DNA of 64,000 nt from Candidatus Omnitrophota bacterium (GTDB lineage: Bacteria; Omnitrophota; Gorgyraeia; Gygaellales; JAQTUX01). Shown in pieces: positions 1 through 12,500 of the stretch. Below the pieces are notes generated by a model, which worked only from the letters and a program-made list of their open reading frames with translations, searched no databases and was not told the DNA's origin. Where the stretch lies: contig JAQTUX010000002.1 of NCBI GenBank assembly GCA_028707125.1, forward strand, positions 347,595 to 411,594, written 5' to 3'. Numbering within the stretch: the first letter of the stretch is position 1; every line of letters begins with the position of its first letter. The position numbers and the translations under genes were made by a program.

Positions 1-1
1 C

Positions 2-589
2 CATATATCTCAATCCCGCCAAGCCCAGGGTCAGAAACGGCTGCCGTGTTTGCGCCCAGACACGCAAGATATCATCCTCCGCCCCGCCCCCCGCCTGCGA
101 CGGGGCAAGGGGACTGCTGGAGGACTGCTGCAAACCGGTCAAGTTACTATATGATAATTTCCCACCATTTGGCCGAGACTCGTTCACCGATGAGGAATCA
201 GAGGCAGGAGGGTTATTCCCGGCCGCTTCAAACCGCGCCTTTAACTCATTTGTTTCATCCCGGCTCAAAGGAAGATAGATGATCCGGGAACCTATCTGGA
301 TTCCCGGGGTTCCGGGGACGGTTCTCTCGCCTGTATCCCTTTCCGGCGCAGAGGATTGCGAGGATTCTGTTATATCCGCGCTACTGGAGGCCCGTCCCTC
401 TCCGGCCATAGCCGCGGGACAGGATTGATTAAGAAATTCCTCTGCCTCCCCTATCCTCTTTCTTCCAATTAAGATTGCTAAAATGTTTTGGAGCTCAAAA
501 TTTGTCAGCTCTCTCTTCCTGGCCACGGAATGTACCCGCTGACCACGGATCCATTCTTCATAATGAAATCCATCAAGAGTCCCCCCAAA
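2..589 (-). other. C-terminal end of the window: linkers and spacer
   Basis: After the sigma-like region come a charged helix (RKRELTNFELQNILAILIG) and Ser/Ala/Gly linkers such as GEGRASSSADI and LQQSSSSPLAPSQAGGGA. The last residues run into the window edge in frame, so the protein continues. No domain recognised. Confidence 0.45.
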
Positions 590-3500
590 TCTGGGAACAA
601 GACCAGCTCCATGGAGCCGCCGGATAGCATCCACCTGTTTTGATCCGGACATCCCGATCTGTTTGACAGCCATGGATTCGCGGCCGCTTCTCCCTGCACC
701 GTGCCTCTTCAGAATTAACTCTAATCGGAAAACGGCTTTTTCGGTTGCCGTTATGAACCTAGCTTTTGCTGCGCCTATGTCTCTATGACGCGCGGCAAGC
801 CCTGCCCTTTCTGCAATCTCATCATTGGCCCAGGTAAACTCTGCCTTTACCGCCCCGATCCGCTTTTCTACGCAGGGATAGTCTTTTTCGCTTTCTTCTG
901 CCGCGGAAGAGGAACTTGGCACTTCCGGCTCCAGAAGGTATTGCGGCCCCTCTGCTGCCTGCCAAAATCTGTCCCATGAGACCTCATCCTGCGCGGCAGC
1001 AAGCGATCTGAATGCCTCACAAAGAACTTGTAAATCTTTGATTTTTTCGGTGGAAATTCCCAACTCCTCCCCCAAGAAAGCTTCCAAATTACCTGGGCTG
1101 ACGGCTTTGCATGCGGCATCCCTTCTTAGCCGATTCATCCGGTAGATCAGACGCTGCTTTCTTCCCGAGATTGAAAAGTTACGGCAAATATAATCTTCGA
1201 TGAATCTTCTTATCGCATTTTTGGCTCCGTTGACAAATACGGCACCGTTAATGCCGCCGCATCTTGAATCCCACTTCCGAACAATATCTATAAGCCAAAC
1301 CAATACTTCATTATACAGATCATCATATTCCACACCTAAACTGTACATATGACGGGAATAGTTATAAATCACGGTTTCGACCTGCCTTATTTTCATTGCC
1401 TCCCGAGCCAATTGGATCATCGGCTCGGTGGCTTCTTGAGGAATAATCCGCGCCATTTCGCCGGCATTTGCCTTTTCCCATTTGTATTCCCTGCCTTCGG
1501 CATTGATATAGACGTAGAAAACTTTCGGCCTGCCTTTATCTAACTCTATCTTTATCGGCGCTGCCTCGCTGTTGGGATAAAAATAATTGCTTTCACCCAG
1601 CCTTAAGCCGCCCCATCCATTCATGGTGATGCCGCCCTCGATAATGCCGGTGAATACATTCCGGGTTACCCATTTGTCTATATTGCTCAACTGCCATCCG
1701 CGCGTTTCAACCGGAGGAAAAATATTGACGATCTTGCCTTTATTATCCCTTGCCAGAACATAAGGATATTCGTGAGGGCTCTTTTTGGCGGGGTCGTTTA
1801 CTGTAACCCCGATACAGATATCGCCTTCATATTTCGGGATGACAGTTACGCCGCCTTCCAGGCAAAGCTCCAGACACCTGCCGTGTTCACCGCCGGAAGC
1901 CAAAATCCGCTCTATTTTTATGCCCGAATATTCATAAGGGATGAATCTCACGGGTTTTCTTTTCCTGCCTTTATTCGTGTGGCTGAAGAATGCGAAATAG
2001 GCGGATCTTAAACCGGTAATCACTATTCTATCTTCGGGTTTGGATCTTTTCAGCTGGCTAACGAGATTCTGCTTTCTCGTTGAAAAAATTAATTCGCCGT
2101 TAAGCCAAAACAGGACAAACGGTTCCCAATCGCCCCACTTGCCGTTACCGCGCTTTTCTCTGATGGCGGTAATTATGCCGTTATCGGAATATCTATACCT
2201 GAACGCAAGTCTGGGGCGCCCGCGGCTTTCAGGGAAGAGGCCCCTTATAATACGATTGCCGCATACTAATAACGCGATCCTCCTCTGGGCCTCACTAAAA
2301 CGATGCCTCTGCTTATTAAATATTACGAAACCGTTGTATCCTGTTTTAGAAATAATGATCAATTTTCTTCCTGTATCAACGCTGAACTCAGCCGGAGGTA
2401 TGCCTCCCAGGTAAGAACGAACCGGCGTAAGCGTCTCGGGGTCGCATATAATACGATAACTATACGTGCGGGGATTTCTGCCTTCTTTGTATATTGTCGC
2501 GGAAGTAATAATTCCCAGGGCCTTCTTACTGCTGCGCTTGAAAACTATACACTCTTGTTCAGAAAATATGAGCCGTATGCATAAGCCGTCTCTTATCTCT
2601 GCCAAAGCCATGCGTTTTTTAAATTCTATGGGGACAGATAACCGAGCATCCTCCAAAAGCCGGGCTGCGCTGCTCAAGTTTACATAGCATGGCATATAGA
2701 CAGGCCCTTTGCCGCTCTCTGTTCTTAACTGTCTCTTGAAGTTAAAAGACAACGCTTGGAAAGTAAGAAGTATTTCGCCCTTCTCATTAAAGGCGCAGCG
2801 CTGGCTACGAGGGCCCCACTCTCGCATAATCTTTAAATATTCCGCTATTTTCGCCGCCCCGCCCCCCGCCTGCGACGGGGCAGGCGCGCTGCTGGAAGCG
2901 CCGCCCTGTGGCTGGCCTTCGGTGTAACAATCGCCGTCGGGGCTGCCGAAAACCATTATCTTACCTTTTTCTTCGCCTAACCTTGCGATAATCCCTCCTT
3001 CTTCCAATAGCCGATGGATCTGCTCTCTTTTGCCGTTTTCAATCCCCGAAATCACTTCCGCCGGATTATCCGCGCTGCGATAATACTCAATAGTATAATT
3101 TTTGTTTAAAACCAGAGATACGCCCTGGGCATCTTCGCCGTTTCCCGGGACGAGGATATTCTTATAGTCGCTGCTGTTTCTAAAGAATGCCTCGGGCAAC
3201 CAACTGCCGTACAATTCAGCCAGCATCTTCTCAACGTACTCAATATGGTAGATGCCGATGTTGCGGATGACCTTTGCTGTCTGCGCATCCCTTATTTTCC
3301 GCTCATAAAACACCCTGGACACAAAATACAGCAGAAGGTGATTGAGTGCGTGGGAATCTTTTGCCAGTTCATCAATTAAATCAGGGGCATAGTTAAAGTC
3401 ATCGCACATATGCAGGTATCTGAGGATATAATAGTGCAAACTATAATTCTGGCTGTAATGCCTGAAGAAACAGGGCAGCAGGCCATCCCTGATAAAATTC

Positions 3501-6500
3501 CGTAAGGTAAGCTCTTTTCCGTTTAAATACTGCAACAGCGCGGATAAAGCCAGTTCTGAAGACTCGCCCTTCTGAAGATCAAATATTTTCAGCAGGCGTT
3601 CATATTTTCCTTTTTGCTCCAAGGAGCTAATTAGTTGCCTTACTTCGCTCGATGCATCTTCAGAAGCATAAAGGAGGTTGCATAAATTGATAAGTTCGGC
3701 GTCAAAAACTAACGCCGATTCTCTCTCCGCTTCGCTTAAACTATCATATTTTCCCTGCATAGATAATCCCAATAATAAATCTATGATTTTCTGCTTGTTA
3801 TGCGCGCGCGCTGCGTCCAAAAGCGCACAACCGTCTTTCTTAAACATATGGACGATTCGCTCTTTCAAGACAAGTATATCTTCCGTTCCTGATGCCGCAT
3901 TTTGCATAAGTCCAAACAGTCGCTCTTCCTGCGACACGAGCGACTCCTGCGCTCCCGCGTCCTGCGGGGCAGCCGCGCTGCTGGAGACGACTGAAGACGG
4001 CATACCGCCATCCCGGCACATTCCACCTACTAGGGAAGACGACTCTCCCGGACTGCCGGGGGTGACTTGTGATCTCGCCGGTGAAGTAGATCTAACTGCG
4101 GTAGTACCGGCAGCAAATCTCAACCAATCCTCCACGCTGCTTTCCATCATGGGGCCAACCCGAGGGTTAACAGCCAAAACCTCATCTTTAAACCGAAAAC
4201 ACAACTTGTACAACCCTCCGCTTAAAAGCGCGTTGGCGAGCCCCTTGTGCTCAATGCCTTTAAGACGATACAGCCGCAGAAACCCGTTTACCATGTTCAT
4301 AAAAAGCGAATTATTGCCGTATCTGAATATATAATCTCCGTTATCCCTGTATTCTTCACTATAGAATTCGGCAATATGCGAAAGTAACCGGCAAACTATC
4401 AGTTCTGATAAAGGAAACAATAAACAACAGGCCAATTTTATCCCTGCCCCCTCTAGGGCCTGCGGATGGCAATGCTCTTGCCCTGCCATCTGTTGTGCCA
4501 GCGTTACGCGTATATCTTCCGGAAACATATCTATATTCATATGGGGCGGATAATATATACGCTTCGTATCAGATTCATCCGCACTTAAAATTAAGATGCG
4601 GTGCAGCTGCCGCATTTCATCTGCGATTTTATGAGAAGCAACGAACCCCCTACGGCAATTATCTATGATCTGTTTCACTAACAAGAGGAATCTCTGCCGG
4701 ACCGCCTCAGAATTGCGCTTTAAATTTAGCTGATTACGGCTTTTGGGCTCGGGCTCTGCTTGTGCGTCATACACAAGTTCATCCCACGGCACTTCTGCCG
4801 CATATTCAAAATCAACCAACCCTGTATACGCTATCTGACACGAGCTTCCTCCTGTCTCTGTTATGGGGAAGCCAATTTCCGGATTACCGATGGACAACGA
4901 CCCCCCCATGGGGCTGATAGGTTTAGATAGCCACCATTTTTCGGAATCGGGAAACCCTCCTCTTCCAGAGGATTCAAAAGCCGTACCGGCGTCAACATAT
5001 CTATTCCGACACACTTCCCCTAACGGCTTACCGCGGTAGTATCTGGATGGACCGCTACGCCTTTCCCCACCCACGCTGCTGGAGGCCTTAGGGCGCCTTC
5101 TTACAACCGCGCCTCCGTTCAACTCCGGTATGCCCGCGGCGACCTTACCAAGAACAGTAAAGAACTGTTCAACCTGCTCCTTAAAATAAGACAAATAAAC
5201 CAAAACGGATTCGGGTTCTCTTATTTCCATAGAAACACACTTTGAGACAATCCTTTTCCTGAAAACGCTGATGAGCTCTAACTGGCTATCTTTCAAAGAC
5301 AATATACCGGACAATATCTCAATAGGGCTGATCTCGCCCGATTTCTCAAGCAATAAATCTCCTTCCATCTGGCCTTCCGTATAAAATCTGTAGAGAAAAT
5401 CATCCAATAGCGGCCTTATCTCTGAAGTGTCTATATGTAACAAACCTATTTTAAAATAAAACGCTGTCAATAGATCCTTCAGCCAGTCATTATAAAAGCG
5501 GGTTATGTCACCGATCAATGATCTAAGGGATATCTCTCTATCCTGCCCTTCAGCCGGGCGAAAACTCTTTATATTATTTAACCATATGCATCCATTGCCA
5601 CCCTGCCCTTTTATCGCGCCCGGGCTGCTGGCAGAGGCAATATCATTGATCCGCGCCAAAAGCTCCTTCCATCTATAATTTAATTCTTCCCTTGTTATCT
5701 TTATAATCGTTATCCCCAATATATCGGCTCGGGTCCCGGAACTTAAAATGTCGTTTATGAAGCCGCCGAAACAATCATCAAGCATAATTATGATTCTTAT
5801 CGCTGCCTGATCCTGATCCGATAATACGATTTCCCTATTCCCAAGCAACCTTGATGATAGTAAATTGGAATCGCCTGTCCTCTTGCCCATAAGTGGGGAG
5901 CCCTTGCCGGGCCCCTCCTCTATCCTTAATAAAGACGCTGCGCAGCTGACAACCTGCCAGCGCGCGTCGCTTTCAACTAACTTTATTGCCAGGCGGCTCT
6001 TGCCGCTGCCGAAATCCCCCAGAAGCTTTACCCCAATACCGCCATTAAACAACAAAAGTTCTCCATTAACCCAATGCCATCCAACATTAGCCGCCCCGCC
6101 CCCCGCCTGCGGCGAGGCAGGCGCGCTGCTGGAGGCGCCTTGGAAAATAATTGACCCTGGCCTGCTCCATCCATCTTGCGCCCAAGCAGGGACGCATATA
6201 CAAAAATCGCTAAATTCCCCCTGACAGGTAATTACGGCGCCTCCTTTAATACCTGACAACATCATATCGGCATCGCCCAATAAAAAGGCATCCCCCACAT
6301 ATTCCTGTAAAGCCATCCTGACCTGATAGAGCTGATTTACATCTATGGCGGTAAACGTCTTATTCATAAAGACTGCCGCCGACCCTCTTAAAGACGCCAA
6401 TATACCATCGTCGCTCGCGTCACCCTGCCTGACAGAGAAACTACTCTGCGTCAATTGCCGATGTTTATTCAAAGTATCAATGATACCGGCCGCTCTTTTC

Positions 6501-9500
6501 TCATACCCGGCCGCCTTTTCTTTAAAACCTTCGGTCAATAGATGGTCTCCTAGCGCGAATGGCGATTGGCCGGAAAGCCGCTTTTGCGCTTCACTGACAA
6601 ACGCTGGCGTCATCTCGATGCCATCTAACACGATATGCCACCGCTCCACATCTCCCCATCCCTTATTATTCTCAAATGCCTGGATTATTGCCGCGAGAAT
6701 AGTGGCCATTTCTTCTCCAGTCGCGGGGCCGATGATTGACAAACGTATATAACTTTGGGCCATGCCCTGTGCCACTATTAACGGCAGAACCCGGCACTGA
6801 AAATATTCGATTTGCCGCCGATGCCTGCCAAGATACGAGAAACGGGCATCCGCGTGTACGGCGCCAAACCATTCCACATTCCAAGGATGCGAATTCCCCC
6901 ATAAAGGTCGTTGGAACACGGGTGCATCCTTACCTGGTTCCCCGCCCCCCTCCTGGGTCGGGGCAGGCCCCGCCTTCGGCGGGACAAGCGGGCTGCTGGA
7001 GGCATGCTGCGAGCCGACCGGGTTGCTAGATGAGAATTCTTCACTATATGACTGCAACTCGTTTACCGGCGAGGAGCCAGAGGCAGAAGGACCGTACCCG
7101 GCTACTTCAAGCCGCGCCCTATCAAGGATTTCTATTATGCCTAATTTTTGCAATTCGCTTCCTGTCTCTTCTGGATCCTTAGCGTGTTGAAGGATAGCGG
7201 AAATCTGCCTATTTACAGCCGGGATCATAACTGTCTCAATCGGGATTAAACCGCTTCTATAATCCTGTATGGACTGATGGATTACGCTATAGATCTTATC
7301 CGTTAATCTTAAGCCATATTGATACTTGAGCCTTAATATCCTTGTCAGCGTACTGAGGGTAAGGTTCCTTCCATTCCCCGCCATACTAACCTCGCCTTTT
7401 AAAAGAGCGGTCAAGCCCTCTGTGTGCCCATAAATATTACCCTCTGCGTCCAAGGCCATCATCAGCAAGGTTGGGCCTGATTCCGCGAAGAGTTCTCTGG
7501 TCCGCGGGTCTACTACAATCCTGCGAAGTAAAACCTCTGTTCCGCTGTTCGTGATTCCCTGCATCGGACCTGCGTATTGAATTTCAACTCCGTTAAATTC
7601 GGCCTTTCTAGTCGCTCTGGCAGGACATAATAAATCATCCGCGCTGACCCCGAGGGCTTGTGAAATCCTGTCCAACACCCCCATGGCGTATCTGTGAATT
7701 CTATAATTATCTTGAGCCTCGTCACGGCTAAGCGCATTCCTCTCACTCTCATTGAAATCCATCATGATGCTGACATCTATATCACCCAGTATCTCACCGA
7801 AGAAAATATCCCTCACCCCTCCCCCAACAACAACAATGTCCCTATCTAAGCCTTGGTCCTTCAAGAAAGAAAAAAACGCCCTTAATCTATCATCTTTTAT
7901 GTCTCCTATGTTTACCTTGCCGTTATTTATGGCTTGGCGCACAAGCCGCTCATCAAGGCCGTTCACATCAGCAACCTTAATTATTTGTTGAACATCCAAA
8001 ACTGCTTTTGCCTTCTCTAAAGAATTAAGGCATCTTCGCAGCTCCCCCACCCTGCCGTTTAATTCTCCTACTTCCGGATTTTCTACTTCACCGCTTACCT
8101 CTACGAGCGTTCCATTATGCTCTGTGCCCACCCATTCCGTCCAAGTACCCATTATTTCTCTCGGGACCTCTTGAAGCCTGCGTTCAGCCCACAATAAATG
8201 CTTCCTAATGGACGGTATAGCCGAAGGATCATTCATAAGTACGAGGCTCCATGCCAGATAAAGCCCCCCATCAACGTCGAACATCTCTATTAATGGTTTC
8301 ACAGCCCTATGGTCCTTCAGTTCTCTGAGAACCCATATGGCGTTGAAACGAATGCGGGCATTCTTATGGCTCAGGGCTTCTATCAATATGGAGACGACAT
8401 CTATATCCTTGCCTACCTCTCCTATTCCATCTATCGCTTTATAGGGCCATTCCTCTAAAAGATAGGCATATACTTTTGCCCTTGGGGTCCCTATTCCTGA
8501 TAATGCTTCTCCGATTGCTCCATTGATAATCGTTTTATACAACCACGCGTCTTCCGTAGAAAAAATGCTCCGCCCAGTATCGCGAATGGCCGCAATCAGT
8601 AAATCTACTACGCGGGGATCGCGGATTTGCCGGATCTTTTCGAGGGATTCATGATCAACCTCTGCATCACGCCGGCAGAGTAGGTCTCCTATGGATTCCT
8701 CAGCCGGGCTGCCGGAGGCGCCAGAAGACTCCAAAGCCATCACAAGATCGGAATCACCGATAAGCGCCCTTAACAAGTATGGCCATTCGATTCTCATCCA
8801 CCTGATTGCCTTAATATCGCCGTTTAATGCCTGCCGGACCATGGATTGTTTCTGCGCGTCCCCGGGAAAGGTCAACTCTATCATCTCGTCGGCGATACCA
8901 ACAATGGACTCCGGCCTGAATCCATATACCAGCCATAAATGCATAGCCATTAATCTGTCACGGTCCTCCTGCTCGGCCATAGAGATGCGCGATCTGTATT
9001 CTCTATCTTGCCGCTCATCCCATTCGCTCTGATGCGCCCCTGTCTCTTTTTGATACATATCGGCAATAACCTGTTCATCATAATCATACCTCAAGGCGCG
9101 GTTACTAACGCGTATATTCTCGACTCTTCCGCCTGCCGGTTGCAACAAAACAACAACGGTGAATATCCTGGAAATCATCTGTTGCAACGCCCTTGCTATT
9201 CCAAGCCGATATTCAGCAAATATGTACATTCCGAAATAAACATCGTACAGACCCTCCTTAATAGACCGAACATAGTCAAGGGCACCGTAGCCAATAATAT
9301 TTTCATCCTTCGTAATCGCGTATATGTAAGTATGCGGAGTGACTATTGTAAAAGGACAAGGCAGTATGATAGCTCTTATGTTCTCCGTAAGTATGGCGAT
9401 ATTACCCTGATCCTTAAGTTGTTCAAATGTAAACATCGCCTCCATAAACCTGCGATGACCTGTTAATGCCTCCTTTAACCTCCGGTAATACGCATTTGTT

Positions 9501-12500
9501 TCTTCTGCTGAAATATAACATAGTTGCCCCTCACCCGGGCTGCTGGAGCCGCCCTGCTCTTGTTCCGTTCCCGTAACACCGGAGCGGAAGATTCCAAAAT
9601 CAATGATCGCGTCATAACGCGGCAGATTCGCCGCCCTCCTATCTTGCGCCCTCAGGGCTATAGATGCCGGCGTATCTAGACGAATCTCTCGGTTCTTGCC
9701 GCTCTTAACCGCATCCCGAGGCTTCTTTCTGCTGCTTTTTTTAATCCTATATCCGTCTCTGATCAATATTGCTTCAAGTTCATCTAACGAATCATTACAG
9801 GACTCCAAGGCCTCTATATCAAGGGACAATCTGCTGTAATCCTGCAACAGGCCTGCCATAAAATCCATAATAACCCGGAGATATTTCTCATCGTATCTGC
9901 CCCTGACCATGACTGTAGCGATGTCCTCACAATACAACTCCAAACCTAACAAGGTTAGCGTGGATTCATAAAGGCAGTCAAAATACCCTATATCCCGCGT
10001 TTTGTTCCTTATTAGAACCTGAATGCTCAGCCCGTCCTTTTCTCTTACCAGGGCTATACACTTGCTTAAGGTTATGGACGGGGTTGAATGGATACCCCTG
10101 GGGTCGGCGGGATTACTGTATATCTTAACATCCCGCTCGATACATGTCTCAGCGATCTCCCCGCCCTCCGCCTGCGGCGAGGCAGGCGCGCTGCTGGATG
10201 CGCCCGGCGACATCCAACCTCGGTCCTGCAACAGAAGCCAATTGCCTTCAAGCGGCAGACACTCCACCCACTCTTTTATTACTTTATCAGCCGCGGCCTT
10301 ATCCTCTCCGTTGGCATTATGCCGCGGCGCTGTTTCAGACCTCTCTTCCTCATCACACAACTCTCTCCATAGGTCAACTTCGCTTGGTGGCATCATCCTC
10401 ATAACCCTCTGTATCATGACCAAGACCGCATGAGGGTTGGCCCGCCGCAGCTCCCCGGCCTGCTGAAGTAGAGACCTCGCCGCCTGTGTGGCTATATCCT
10501 TCAGAAGAGGCAGCCTCATTGCCGTACCATAATAAATACCCTGCCCGTCAAAAATAGGCCTGCCCTGTTCGGAAAGAAGTAATTTTTCCTTAAAGGCCTT
10601 TGCTAATTCCTCCAAGCCCATCTTCCGGGGCTCCAGGACATTGAATACCCGCGGAACCACACAGCTGAAGTAATGGCGTATTTCATAACTATCTTTCTTT
10701 TCTTTGGCGCGCTCAATAATGAACTTCACTATCTCCATAAGGCCAAAGACAGCCGGAAATTCCGCGGCCTCCAGGTAACCCGGGTCATCTGCCGTGCCTA
10801 TCTTAAGGACCTCCTCCGCGGCAGCCTGTTTTATCAATTCAACTACACGATGATGGACAAAAACCTTAAAATAGCGAAGCAGCTTCCCGCTGCCATTCCC
10901 CGTGCTCCATCTTGAATGGCCTGCGACAATGGTGGCTGTATCCAAGATTACCTCGTTTAGCTTGGTCAGGCCTAATATTTTTTTAGTCCTTGCCCGGCAT
11001 ACCTTCTTCAGGTTTATGACTTCAAGCTCAAAGAGGCGATAGCGGCGGCGTATAGCATTATTTGTCTGCCAATCCATCCTGTTTATTACCATGGAAAGGT
11101 TACCGACACTCAGTCCTAATAATACGGCTAATTCACCATTAGTTGATAATCCGCCCAGCTCCTGTAATCTTTTCAATATCGCGTCTTCAACCATCTTCGT
11201 CCTGGCAAAAATCGGCCGGACAAACGGCATCCCCGCGTTGAGATCACTTTGCTTAAAATCAATGCCCTGGAGCACGCGCTGTATTGCGGAATACTTAAGG
11301 TAACCCTGCAATAAATAGACGAGCTCCTCCAGCGACAGCCTGCCTCTTGCCAGCATAAAGGCCAGAAATATCCAATGGGTTTTATTATCCTGCGCCTCCT
11401 CGCGTATCCTCCGGGGAAGCTCAATGTCCGGCAAAAGACGATCGAGGGCATGACGGATATCACCTCTTAGCCTGCCATTGCCGCCTAACCGCTTTAGGCT
11501 GTCAATGACATACTCTCTACCTCTTCCTGTTTTTTCCGTTAAGACATCAAGCGTGAGCCCTCCGTCTATTTGTTTGATGACGGCGATCAATTCCTGCTGG
11601 CTATGGACTAAACCCGCCTCTCTTTGCTCTTCATACTCCTTCAATAGCCTCCTGAGTTTCTTCCTGGCCGCTTGCGGCACTGCCTTATTCTTACTGAGAC
11701 TGATCAGCGTATCTCTTATTTGCCCATTATCTTTTCCGGCCAGTTTTGCTAATTCCCCGAATGTAAGCTGCCCGTTTCCGCTCCTGACTATATCCAATAT
11801 TCCCTGCTGGGTCCTTGGTATCCCCCTAGCCGGCTCTGCCTTCAGTATATTCTTTATGGTCTTCCTTTGCTCTCCTGTAATATGCGGATTGTCCCGCAAT
11901 CGCTCCAGCCTGTTCCTTACCGTACTTCTGGTGCCTGTCAGCGCTTCCGATAGGCTATCCAGAGATGGTGATCGCGCCTCCCGGATCATCCTCAATAGTT
12001 CCTGCTGTGTCCGCGAGATCCCTGCCGGAGGGCTTGTCCGCGCGATCGTTTTCATCGTCTTTCTCACCGCAGGCGCAACGTTACGGTTTCTCTGCAGAAT
12101 TATGAGCCTATCGCGCAGGTAATCCGGCCGCTTATGTAAACGTGAAGCCATTATATCTACAGTGGCACCCTCCCCCAACTCCATAACTAAATCCACGATT
12201 TCCTGCTGTTGCGCGCTCAAAGGATGCCTGCTGAGGGCCCTGGCAGGCTTAGATGAAACGGGGAGCTCTTTCTCTCCGTCTCCCTCCTGCGGCGGGGCAG
12301 GCGCGCTACTGGAGGCGCTCGGCTCTATTCCCATCGGCGATGCGGATTTATCAAGCGCTGAGGCGCCGGGTATTAAATCTTCCTGATAGCGCAAATTTTG
12401 CATTTTAACCTTAAGCGGCTTATAACCTCCCTGAGCCGCCTCCTCCGGAGTAACACCGGCTATTTTGACGCCAAATTCACCTAGACTGTCTTTCATGATA

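Noticed and set aside
470-590. Possible kinase-like fragment (GLVPRFGGTLDGFHYEEWIRG pattern just upstream)
   Set aside because: A short resemblance to aminoglycoside/choline kinase beginnings without any catalytic loop; better explained as the part after a region-4-like helix-turn-helix.
3678-4334. Plus-strand open frame of 218 codons
   Set aside because: Antisense shadow; product rich in Ser and Pro without motifs, while the minus strand continues its open frame.
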